Positions 1 through 7,349 of a stretch of DNA of 13,210 nt are shown here, in pieces. The notes under the pieces are model-generated. The model did not search any database. It saw nothing but the letters and a program-made list of their open reading frames with translations, and was not told the DNA's origin. Position numbers and translations under genes: made by a program. The first letter of the stretch is position 1. Each line of letters begins with the position of its first letter. The DNA comes from Actinomycetales bacterium (GTDB lineage: Bacteria > Actinomycetota > Actinomycetes > Actinomycetales > Actinomycetaceae), in NCBI GenBank assembly GCA_022838965.1, contig JALHDK010000045.1:1-13210 (forward strand), written 5' to 3'.

Positions 1-1202
1 GCGGTTTCACCGGACCCCGGGGTCATGGCTGGCACGGCGGACGGCCCGGCCGGGGCGTCGGTCGGGGTTGCGGGGGTGTCGGTCGGCGTCGCGGGGGCGT
101 CGGTCGCGACCGCCACCCGGATCGGCTCCGCCATCACGGCACCCTCCCGGTGCCCGAGCACGTAGCCGACGGCGGCCATGGCCACGATGGCCGCGACGGC
201 GAGCGCGCGCGCCCGCCAGCGATGCCTGCCGCACCGCCCGTCCGGCGCAGCCACGGCCGGGAGGGCCGCGGGCGCGGCTACGGCGGAGGCTGCCGGCGCG
301 GCTACGGCCGGGAGGGTCGCCGTCGCGTCGTCGACGGGGGCGATCGGGAGCGCGAACGTCAGCGTGGGGGCGGCGATGTCGGGGTCCGCGGCGAGGAGGC
401 GGAGGCGGCTTGCGACCTCGGCGGCGCCCGGGCGGGCGGCGGGGTCCTTGGCGAGCATCCGGGAGAGGAGATGCTCGACGTCGGCGGGGGCGTCGGGGCG
501 GCGCTCCGTGAGCAGCGGCGGCTCCGCGAAGGCCTGCTGCTGCAGCACGGCGAGATAGTGCTCGCCGGTGAACGGGGGAGTGCCGGTGAGGAGGGCGTAG
601 AGGACGCAGCCGAGGGCGTAGACGTCCGACGCCGGACAGACCGGCCGGCCGGCGGCCTGCTCCGGGGCCATGTAGGCGGCCGTGCCGAGGGTGGAGCCCG
701 GCCGGGCGAGGGTGGGGTCCCCGGTCTGAGTGAGGGCGGCGATCCCGAAGTCCACCACGGTCACGCGTTCGCCGCTGACGATGATGTTGGCCGGTTTGAT
801 GTCCCGGTGGATGACGCCGATCTCGTGCGCGGCGGTGAGCGCGTCGGCCACCGCTGCGCCGATGCGCAGGGCCTCGCCGACCGGGAGCGGGCCGCGTTCC
901 AGGGTGTCGCGGAGGGTGGTGCCGTCGAGCAGCTCCATCACGATGAACGCCGTGGGACCGGCGGGGGCGTCCTCGTCCGTGCCGGCGTCGTAGACGGTGA
1001 CGATCCCGGGGTGGGAGAGCGACGCCGTCGCGCTCGCCTCGCGAAGGATGCGGGCTGGGGTGTCGCGATCGGTGGGGTCGGAGAGGATGACGGTCTTCAC
1101 GGCGACGCGACGCCCCAGCAGGGTGTCCCGGGCTTCCCACACCTGGCCCATCCCGCCGAGCCCGATGCGCTCCCCGAGTTCATAGCGGTTGGCCAGCAGC
1201 AC
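1..1202 (-). CDS. Membrane Ser/Thr protein kinase (PknB-type), 3' end off the window
   Basis: Eukaryote-like Ser/Thr kinase expected to phosphorylate cytoplasmic proteins in response to an extracytoplasmic cue. Reading leftward from a GTG at 1202-1200, about 400 residues are visible with no stop. Motifs in order: glycine loop GLGGMG (residues 14-19), ATP-binding Lys in VAVK (K36), helix-C Glu in REAS (E55), catalytic loop HRDIKPAN (132-139), DFG (151-153), and APE (179-181), so the kinase domain looks catalytically complete. An Ala-rich linker follows, then one hydrophobic segment (about residues 330-350) and a Pro/Thr-rich tail with repeated APATPTD, expected outside the membrane. No PASTA or other sensor domain is visible before the edge. 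The GTG is preceded directly by GAAAG; no ATG lies nearby, and the first residues LLANRYELGERIG match the usual family start. Upstream lie about 120 bp of non-coding sequence and an esterase remnant. Confidence 0.93.
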   Translation of the reverse strand, partial: MLLANRYELGERIGLGGMGQVWEARDTLLGRRVAVKTVILSDPTDRDTPARILREASATASLSHPGIVTVYDAGTDEDAPAGPTAFIVMELLDGTTLRDTLERGPLPVGEALRIGAAVADALTAAHEIGVIHRDIKPANIIVSGERVTVVDFGIAALTQTGDPTLARPGSTLGTAAYMAPEQAAGRPVCPASDVYALGCVLYALLTGTPPFTGEHYLAVLQQQAFAEPPLLTERRPDAPADVEHLLSRMLAKDPAARPGAAEVASRLRLLAADPDIAAPTLTFALPIAPVDDATATLPAVAAPAASAVAAPAALPAVAAPDGRCGRHRWRARALAVAAIVAMAAVGYVLGHREGAVMAEPIRVAVATDAPATPTDTPATPTDAPAGPSAVPAMTPGSGET

Positions 1203-1322
1203 CTTTCGATTGTGTCATCGCCCCTTCGGGCGGGTCTCCCCGGGGGCGGTCGGTTGCCAGGTGAAGCCTGTCACCCGGAGGATGGGCGTGCGGTGATCGG
1301 CGGCGGAGAGGGTGTGCGGGCT

Positions 1323-1724
1323 GTGAGCCGGAAGGTCCAGCCCGCCATCGTGCTCCTGATGCTCGGGTCGAACGACACCAAGGCGAAGCACTGGGACGCT
1401 GAAGCGTATGCGGGTCAGCTCGAGGAGATGGTGCGCGGCTACGCCGGCCTCCCCAGCTCGCCGCAGGTGGTCCTGATGATCCCGCCCGCCGCCTTCCGGA
1501 ACCCGTGGGGCATCCGGGGGTCGGTCATCGCGGGAGAGATCGCGCCCATCGTGCGCGCGGTCGCGGCGCGGACGGGGGCGGACGTCGTCGACGTTCATGA
1601 GGCCACGAAGGACCGCCCCGGGTTGTTCCGGGACGGTGTGCATCCGGGTAGCGCGGGTGGCCGGCTCATTGCCGGGCTCGCGGCCCAGGCCATCACCGCT
1701 CGCGGACGTCCCCCGAGCCGCTGA
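1323..1724 (+). pseudogene. C-terminal fragment of SGNH/GDSL-type esterase
   Basis: The 133-codon frame starting at a GTG (1323-1325) encodes only the second half of an SGNH hydrolase. Seen: LLMLGSND (residues 11-18; block III Gly-x-Asn-Asp, with the oxyanion Asn) and FRDGVHPG (102-109; block V with catalytic Asp104 and His107). Block I, which carries the nucleophile Ser in a GDS motif, and block II are absent. Only 120 bp separate the fragment from the kinase start, too little for the missing 70-100 residues, and no other frame there supplies them. A product could not be an active esterase, so this is called a decayed gene. The same frame stays open upstream to 150, but that stretch is antisense to the kinase. 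Its last 32 bp overlap, tail to tail, the original 3' end of the lipoprotein gene. Confidence 0.72.
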
Positions 1725-2389
1725 TCTCCTCCGTCACCCGCGCGTCCCCGGCGAACGTCCAGCAGAGTCCCGGTGGCGGTGACGTCGATCCGGCCGGAGC
1801 CGGCCACCTCGGCCGTGGCCTCACCCGCCTCCAGATTCGCCGCGCGCACGGCTCCGGAGCCGTCGAGTCGGAGATCGGCGGTGAGCGCGCTGCCGGAGGT
1901 GGTGATGGTGCCCGAGCCGGAGAGCACCACGGTCAGCCGGGCCGTCTCGATCTCGCGCACCGTCACCTCCCCGGAGCCGTCCAGGGTGAGGACGAGTGAC
2001 TCGCCGGGATCGACGGCGGCGTTGATGGTCCCCGAGCCCACGAGCGTCAGGGCGGTCACGGTGGGAAGGGAGACGTCGTAGACGAGTGGTCCGGTGTACC
2101 CCGTGAAGGTCCCCCTGAGGTCGAGCCGGAGGACGCTGCCGTCGACCTCGGTGACCACGCGGTCGATGACATTCTCGCCAGCCGTGACGCGCAACGAGGG
2201 ATCGGTTCCCGCGGTGAGGTTGACGGTCCCGGTACCGGCGAGCTCGACGGCGGTGACCTCGGCCGGGATGGCCCGGTCCTCGGTGACGGTTCGACCCCCG
2301 GAGGCCAGCCCGCATCCGGCGAGCGCGAGCGTGGCGAGTCCGAGCGCCGCCGCGAGACTCGCGGCCAGGGAGGTTCGCGTGAACAGCAT
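1595..2389 (-). CDS. GIN-domain (DUF2807) lipoprotein with frameshifted C-terminus
   Basis: Secreted lipoprotein of the DUF2807/GIN-domain family, whose function is poorly defined (putative adhesin-like head). The ATG at 2389 has GAGGAG just upstream. Residues 1-26 form a lipoprotein signal ending in lipobox LAGC (Cys26). The mature part shows a beta-repeat with GSG turns about every 20 residues (ending near 120, 140, 160, 179 and 199), as expected for the family. After VTATGTLLDV the frame continues with 50 atypical Arg/Pro-rich residues, antisense to the esterase remnant. In the +1 frame the DNA instead encodes FAGDARVTEEISGSGDVRER and a stop at 1695-1693, which is the expected last repeat. 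So the gene is probably frameshifted near 1745-1765, with one GSG turn apparently lost; the ancestral end would be 1693. The gene lies 71 bp downstream of the SNF2 gene on the same strand. Stems TCTCG/CGAGA (2406-2421) and GTCCC/GGGAC (2430-2442) lie in that gap. Confidence 0.8.
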   Translation of the reverse strand: MLFTRTSLAASLAAALGLATLALAGCGLASGGRTVTEDRAIPAEVTAVELAGTGTVNLTAGTDPSLRVTAGENVIDRVVTEVDGSVLRLDLRGTFTGYTGPLVYDVSLPTVTALTLVGSGTINAAVDPGESLVLTLDGSGEVTVREIETARLTVVLSGSGTITTSGSALTADLRLDGSGAVRAANLEAGEATAEVAGSGRIDVTATGTLLDVRRGRAGDGGDQRLGGRPRAVMAWAASPAMSRPPALPGCTPSRNNPGRSFVAS

Positions 2390-2460
2390 CGGCTCCTCGA
2401 TTCTGTCTCGGTCAGTCGAGATCCCCAGCGTCCCACCGGGACCCGGCGCAGGGAAGTGCG

Positions 2461-5400
2461 TCAGACGGCGAGCAGGTCGCGGATGTCACGGGCGCTCAGC
2501 AGTGCCGCCAGCTCCCCGTCCGCCTCGATGACCGCATCGAACAGGTCCCGCTTGCGGGCCTGCAGGGCGAGCACCTTCTCCTCGATCGTCTGCTCGGCCA
2601 CGAGCCGGTAGACCATGACGTGCTTGTCCTGGCCGATGCGATGCGTACGGTCCACTGCCTGTGCCTCGGCGGCGGGGTTCCACCACGGGTCCAGCACGAA
2701 GCAGTAGTCCGCCTCGGTGAGGTTGAGCCCGAACCCGCCCGCCTTGAGGGAGATGAGGAACACCGGGGCGCTGCCCGTCTTGAACTCCTCCACGCGCCGC
2801 GACCGGTTCCGGGTGCGGCCGTCCAGGTAGCAGTACTCGATGCCGGCCGCGTCCAGACGGTCGCGCACCCGCCCGAGGAAGGTGGTGAACTGGCTGAACA
2901 CCAGGGCCCGGTGTCCCCCGGCGATGACCTCCGCCAGCTGCTCGAGGAACACCTCGATCTTGGCGGACGTCACTCCGCTGTACTGGTCGTCCACGAGCGA
3001 GGCGTCGAGGCTGAGCTGGCGCAGGAGGGTGAGCGACCGCAGGATGGTGAAGCGGTTCTTCTGCACGTCGTCGAGCAGGCTGAGGACCTTCTGGCGCTCC
3101 CGCTGGAGGTGGGTGTCGTAGATCCGCCGGTGCCGGGGATGCAGCTCGACCCGCAGGATCTGCTCCTGCTTGGGCGGCAGATCCGCTGCGACCTGCTCCT
3201 TCGTGCGACGGCGGATGAACGGGCGGATCCGGCGGTGCACCGTTGCCAGGAGTTCCGGCGCGCCACCGCGTTCGATCGGCTTGCGACACGCCTCGGTGAA
3301 GGCCTTGGGGTCGGGGAACAGGCCCGGCGCCACGATCGACAGCAGCGACCACAGGTCCATCAGGCTGTTCTCCAGCGGGGTGCCGGTGATCGCCAGCTTG
3401 AACGGCGCGGCCAGGCGGCGGGCGCACTGATAGGTCCTCGCCTGGTGGTTCTTGACGAACTGCGCCTCGTCGAGGATGAGGGCGCTCCACGTGACCGCCT
3501 GGAAGGACTCGTTGTCGATGCGGAACAGCTGGTAGGACGTGACGACGACGTCGGCGCCCGCCACCCGCTCGGCCAGCGCCCGGCCTGCCCTCCGCTCCGT
3601 CTCCGTGATGGCCACGACAGTCAATCCGGGTGTGAACCGGCCCGCCTCGGCGACCCAGTTCCCCACCACCGAGGCGGGCGCGACCACGAGGGCCGGCTGC
3701 GGGAGGCGGCCGTCTTCCCGGGCCCGCATGATGGTGGCGAGGGTCTGGAGCGTCTTGCCGAGCCCCATGTCATCGGCGAGGATGCCCCCGAGCCCGGCAT
3801 CCCAGAGGTGGCTCAACCACCGGTATCCGTCGAGCTGGTACGGCCGGAGGGACGCCTCGAGACCGACTGGCACCGCGGGCGGATCGGCCGCCTCGCCGGC
3901 CAGCAGCCGCGCGATGGCCGCCGCCCAGCGCGTGCTCTGCTCCTCAACGATCCCGAGGGCGGCGAGCTCCTCCCACAGGGACGCCTGGTACACGCTCAGC
4001 CTGAGGCCACGCGATTCCCGGTCCCGCAGGAGCTGCGCCTCCTCGATGAGCTGGCGCAGGCGGTCCAGTTCGGGCCGGTCGATCCGGAAGTACGTTCCGG
4101 AGTCGAGCAGGAGATGGTGCTCCCCGTGGGCGAGGGCCACGAACAACCTCTCGAAGGGGATCACCTCTCCATCGATCTCCACGGTGACGCCGAGGTCGAA
4201 CCAGTCGGCATCGGTGGAGTCTGTGGCGGAGACGCGAATGATCGGCGTGGACTCCGAGTGCCGGTACTCGCCGGGCGTGCCGATCACCTCAACGACGACG
4301 CCCTGCGCCTCGAGGTCCGGCACCGTCTGCTGCGTGAAGATTGCGACGATGACGCCGCTCATCTCCGCCCGCGGCGCCGGTCCGGCGGCCTCGGGGCCGG
4401 CGCGCAGGGCTTCCGGCAGCCGCACCTCGCGCAGCAGCCGTTGCTCCGCGAGGTGGTCGCGCGCCGGGCCGCTGTCCCCGGAGAGCGGGACCCGGCGGAA
4501 CCCGCCCCCCGACTCATACAGGAAGGCCCATTCCAGGGTGAGGGACCGGGGGTTCGCGTAGGTGAGCCGCAGTGCCAGACGCGGCGGCGCGACGGTGGGC
4601 AGCTCCAGCGACCCGTCACCGCTGCGCACCGCCACCACCCGACTCAGGGCGGGGTAGTACTCGGCGAGGAACCGCTCGACGTCCGCCGCCGGAATGTGGA
4701 GCTCACCCGCGCTGAGAAGCCCGGACGCCTTCGGGGTGAGGGGCCGTCCCAAGGGCGCGAGGACCAGGCCGGGGGGCCCCGCCGGCTCTCCGAGGTCAAC
4801 GGCGACGCCGTGGGCCGGCCGGCCCACGAACGTGACGCGTCCGGCGCCGTCGACACCCGGCACGTCCACGACCGTGGCGGCGGTGACGTTCCCCCGGGCG
4901 TCACGCCGGAGCTCGAGCGCGACGACGGCGGGATCGTCCGCCAGGGTGACGCTCCCCGCGGCGGCACGGGCGTCCACGAAGGCCACCCCCGCCTCGGCGG
5001 CGCCGCGGAGCAGGGGCCAGAGGGCGGGGCCGAACTCGTCGAGGTGGACGGCCGGCTCCCCGTACGCGTACCCCGCCGAGGGCAGGTGCGCCTGGTGGAG
5101 CAGGTGCAGCGCCTCGCGGTGTGCCCGGGACTGGTGCGGGTGCCGCCACGAGTACGACAGCTCGCGCCAGCCGATGCCGCTGCGCACCCATCCCCTCCTC
5201 CCGGGGAGGACGGGCCGCAGGCGGATCCGTAGGGCGGGCGCTGCCCCGTTCCGGCTGGCCACCGGCTCGAAGAGGAGACCGATCGGGATCGCTCCGGACT
5301 CGCTGCCGCCCTCGTCGAAGAGATCCACCAGCCGGCGCTCCCACGCGGGCGGGCCATCCGGCACCGCGGCCCTCGTGCGCGACGCGCCTGGCGCGAGCTC

Positions 5401-5715
5401 TGCGCGCGCCGCGATGAGGATGGCCGCCACGTGCTCGCAGTTCACCGGCCGGGGACAGGTGCACCGCCCCGCGCTCCGGACTCCCGTGCCGCCCCCGACG
5501 TGCACGAGCGCCTGCCTGGGTCCGGAATCATCGTGGACCGCCGCGAAGAGCACCCGATGACCCGGATCGGATGTCACCCAGCGCACCCGGCCGGCGCGCG
5601 CGAGCGCAGCGCCCCGGGCGAAGTTGGGGGCGCCGACGACTGCCCGGATCTCCTGCTCGTTCGGCAGGTCCGTCCAGGTGCGGGGCGCGGGGAGATCGGG
5701 GTGCGCGATGGCCAT
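2461..5715 (-). CDS. SWIM zinc finger SNF2-family helicase-like ATPase
   Basis: Superfamily 2 SNF2/RapA-like ATPase, 1084 residues, expected to translocate on DNA and remodel protein-DNA complexes; no specific partner is evident. The N-terminal SWIM zinc finger fits CxCx5CxH (C85, C87, C93, H95). A long middle region without recognisable motifs leads to the motor: Walker A DMGLGKT (649-655), DEAQ box (749-752), motif III GTPLEN, and lobe 2 with LKAGGFGLNLTEAD, DPWWNPAAEAQAVDR and HRIGQ (1025-1029). All nucleotide-binding and arginine-finger motifs look intact. The frame is open upstream to 6402, but that part overlaps the divergent permease gene and has no domain. ATG 5715 is chosen because protein-like composition begins there and a TACCCT hexamer sits 7 nt before it. 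SWIM-SNF2 fusions are a known bacterial architecture. The divergent neighbour is the sugar permease gene. Confidence 0.94.
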   Translation of the reverse strand: MAIAHPDLPAPRTWTDLPNEQEIRAVVGAPNFARGAALARAGRVRWVTSDPGHRVLFAAVHDDSGPRQALVHVGGGTGVRSAGRCTCPRPVNCEHVAAILIAARAELAPGASRTRAAVPDGPPAWERRLVDLFDEGGSESGAIPIGLLFEPVASRNGAAPALRIRLRPVLPGRRGWVRSGIGWRELSYSWRHPHQSRAHREALHLLHQAHLPSAGYAYGEPAVHLDEFGPALWPLLRGAAEAGVAFVDARAAAGSVTLADDPAVVALELRRDARGNVTAATVVDVPGVDGAGRVTFVGRPAHGVAVDLGEPAGPPGLVLAPLGRPLTPKASGLLSAGELHIPAADVERFLAEYYPALSRVVAVRSGDGSLELPTVAPPRLALRLTYANPRSLTLEWAFLYESGGGFRRVPLSGDSGPARDHLAEQRLLREVRLPEALRAGPEAAGPAPRAEMSGVIVAIFTQQTVPDLEAQGVVVEVIGTPGEYRHSESTPIIRVSATDSTDADWFDLGVTVEIDGEVIPFERLFVALAHGEHHLLLDSGTYFRIDRPELDRLRQLIEEAQLLRDRESRGLRLSVYQASLWEELAALGIVEEQSTRWAAAIARLLAGEAADPPAVPVGLEASLRPYQLDGYRWLSHLWDAGLGGILADDMGLGKTLQTLATIMRAREDGRLPQPALVVAPASVVGNWVAEAGRFTPGLTVVAITETERRAGRALAERVAGADVVVTSYQLFRIDNESFQAVTWSALILDEAQFVKNHQARTYQCARRLAAPFKLAITGTPLENSLMDLWSLLSIVAPGLFPDPKAFTEACRKPIERGGAPELLATVHRRIRPFIRRRTKEQVAADLPPKQEQILRVELHPRHRRIYDTHLQRERQKVLSLLDDVQKNRFTILRSLTLLRQLSLDASLVDDQYSGVTSAKIEVFLEQLAEVIAGGHRALVFSQFTTFLGRVRDRLDAAGIEYCYLDGRTRNRSRRVEEFKTGSAPVFLISLKAGGFGLNLTEADYCFVLDPWWNPAAEAQAVDRTHRIGQDKHVMVYRLVAEQTIEEKVLALQARKRDLFDAVIEADGELAALLSARDIRDLLAV

Positions 5716-5722
5716 GGTGTCG

Positions 5723-5728
5723 AGGGTA
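5723..5728 (-). promoter_or_regulatory. Probable -10 box TACCCT of the SNF2 gene (leaderless)
   Basis: TACCCT fits the actinobacterial -10 consensus TANNNT and ends 7 nt before the ATG at 5715. No Shine-Dalgarno sequence lies between, so transcription would begin at or next to the start codon. No convincing -35 box is visible. Confidence 0.5.
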
Positions 5729-5753
5729 GGCGAGGCCACCGACACGAACGGGG

Positions 5754-5876
5754 GGCACTCCGGCGAGGCACGTCTGTCGCCGCTGCGGCCGTGGTTGGGG
5801 GAGTGCCGCGGGCGTGGTGGGGGTGAGTGCCACCCGAGACCTCGACGACGGAGGCGGTGAGTGCCGCGGGCGTGGT
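5754..5876. promoter_or_regulatory. Repeated GAGTGCC boxes in the divergent SNF2/permease intergenic region
   Basis: The 292-bp gap between the divergent SNF2 and permease genes contains GAGTGCC at 5801, 5825 and 5859 on the plus strand and its reverse complement GGCACTC at 5754-5760. The first and third plus-strand boxes belong to an exact 18-bp direct repeat, GAGTGCCGCGGGCGTGGT (5801-5818 and 5859-5876). A 9-bp inverted pair GACGGAGGC/GCCTCCGTC (5847-5855, 5900-5908) lies alongside. The placement suggests operator sites for one or both genes, but they could be leftover repeat units. No regulator gene is in the window. The rest of the gap shows no gene. Confidence 0.35.
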
Positions 5877-6007
5877 TGCCGGGCACGTGAATCTGGCTCG
5901 CCTCCGTCACCACCCTCACGTCCCTGGTGGATGTGCCATTCCCGGTCGGCGGGACCGGCGGCCCGGTTCCACGCCCGGGCACAACCAGAGGCTGGGACGC
6001 TGTCCTC

Positions 6008-7306
6008 ATGGCACGCACCGAGCGAGCGCCGCTGCTTGATCCCTTCGCCGAGCCCACCGCCCGGGTCACCCCCGGCTTCATCGCGGTGCTCGCCCTCACG
6101 AACCTCGGGATCTGGACCGCCTTCTTCACCCCGATCCAGTTCCTGCTCCCCCTCCAGGTCGAGGCCATCGACCCGGTCGGTAAGGAGGCCAGCCTCGGCG
6201 TCGTCGTCGCGGTCGGGGCGCTCGTCTCGCTCGTGGCCTCGCCGCTGGCCGGCGCGCTCTCCGACCGCACCTCCTCCCGCCTCGGACGACGCCGCAGCTG
6301 GGTGAAGTGGCCCACGCTGGCCGCCGTCGGGGTGCTCATCCTCATGGGCGGCCAGACCACGATCGGCGGGCTGGTGCTCGGCTGGGCTCTCGGCCAGCTC
6401 ACACTGAACGCCTCCTACGCCGCCGTGACCGCCATGCTGCCGGATCAGGTGCCGGTCGCGCAGCGCGGCACGGTCGGCGCGGTGGTGGGCGCCGCGCAGC
6501 CCCTCGGCGTGATCGTCGGGTCGCTGATCGCGACGCTGGTCCCCGGAGACAACACCGCACCCACGGGGCAGAGCGCGCGCTACGTCGTCGTCGCCGTGGT
6601 GGTGGCGCTGACGGCGGTGCTGTTCGTGGCCCGGATGCGGGATCCGCGGCTGCCGCGCGAGCGGGTGCCGGCCCTGCGCCTCGGGCCGTTCGTGCGCGGC
6701 TTCTGGGTCGATCCCCGCCAGCACCCGGATTTCGCGTGGGTCTTCCTCACCCGCTTCCTCGTGATCCTGGGGACGGCATTCGTCACCACGTATCTGCTCT
6801 ACTTCACGCGGGACGTGCTCGGCCGCTCCCCGGAGGAGGCGGGCAACACGGTGGCGGCGATCCTGCAGTTCTACATCCTCGCGCTGCTGGTGTTCGCGCT
6901 GGTCGCCGGGCCGATCTCAGACCGCGTGGGGAAGGTGAAGCCCTTCGTGATCGGCGCCTCGCTGCTGTGTGCCGTCGCGATCGTGGTGCTCTCCTTCGCG
7001 CGAACCCAGGCCCTGGCCACGGTGGCGGCGGTCCTGATGGGCGCCGGGTTCGGGGCCTACACCGCGGTGGACCTCGCCCTGATCTCGCGGGTGCTTCCCC
7101 GCGCCGGGGACCGCGCCCGAGACCTCGGCATCATCAACATCGCCAACGCGCTGCCCCAGGTGCTGGCCCCGCTCATCGCGAGCGGGTGGATCACCGCCCT
7201 GCGGTCCACCTCCTACGAGGTCGCCTACCAGACGCTCTACCTGTTCGCGGCGGTGGTCACCGCGCTCGGGGCGGTGCTGGTGGTCAAGATCCGGAGCGTG
7301 CCGTGA
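6008..7306 (+). CDS. MFS sugar permease (GPH/SLC45-like)
   Basis: Integral membrane transporter of the major facilitator superfamily, 432 residues, with about 12 hydrophobic segments. The loop between TM2 and TM3 reads GALSDRTSSRLGRRRSW (82-98), the Asp-Arg ... GRRR pattern of glycoside-pentoside-hexuronide:cation symporters and related sugar MFS carriers. A second loop motif, GPISDRVGKVKPF, occurs at the matching place in the C-terminal half. The substrate is not visible in the sequence; a beta-glucoside or disaccharide is inferred because the GH1 glycosidase gene starts 43 bp after this stop on the same strand. ATG 6008 is preferred over an in-frame GTG at 5927, because the residues added by the longer form (DVPFPVGGTGG...) are not transporter-like. 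The ribosome site is weak (AGAGG about 15 nt upstream). Likely cotranscribed with the glycosidase from the divergent region. Confidence 0.9.
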   Translation: MARTERAPLLDPFAEPTARVTPGFIAVLALTNLGIWTAFFTPIQFLLPLQVEAIDPVGKEASLGVVVAVGALVSLVASPLAGALSDRTSSRLGRRRSWVKWPTLAAVGVLILMGGQTTIGGLVLGWALGQLTLNASYAAVTAMLPDQVPVAQRGTVGAVVGAAQPLGVIVGSLIATLVPGDNTAPTGQSARYVVVAVVVALTAVLFVARMRDPRLPRERVPALRLGPFVRGFWVDPRQHPDFAWVFLTRFLVILGTAFVTTYLLYFTRDVLGRSPEEAGNTVAAILQFYILALLVFALVAGPISDRVGKVKPFVIGASLLCAVAIVVLSFARTQALATVAAVLMGAGFGAYTAVDLALISRVLPRAGDRARDLGIINIANALPQVLAPLIASGWITALRSTSYEVAYQTLYLFAAVVTALGAVLVVKIRSVP

Positions 7307-7349
7307 ACCAGCCACCGGCAGGAGAGGGCGCACCTGAGAAGATGGCCCG

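Noticed and set aside
1205..1240. GC stem CGCCC-CTTC-GGGCG as a terminator between the kinase and esterase genes
   Set aside because: Five pairs without a T-run is weak in such GC-rich DNA, and the genes point away from each other here, so no transcript is expected to end at this place.
150..1322. Long plus-strand frame continuous with the esterase fragment
   Set aside because: It lies antisense to the kinase, whose frame has every catalytic motif. The plus-strand translation is Gly/Arg/Glu-rich without a domain, as expected for a GC-rich shadow frame.
5716..6402. N-terminal extension of the SNF2 frame up to an upstream start
   Set aside because: It overlaps the permease gene on the other strand, has no domain and low-complexity composition; a TANNNT box and normal protein sequence begin at 5715.
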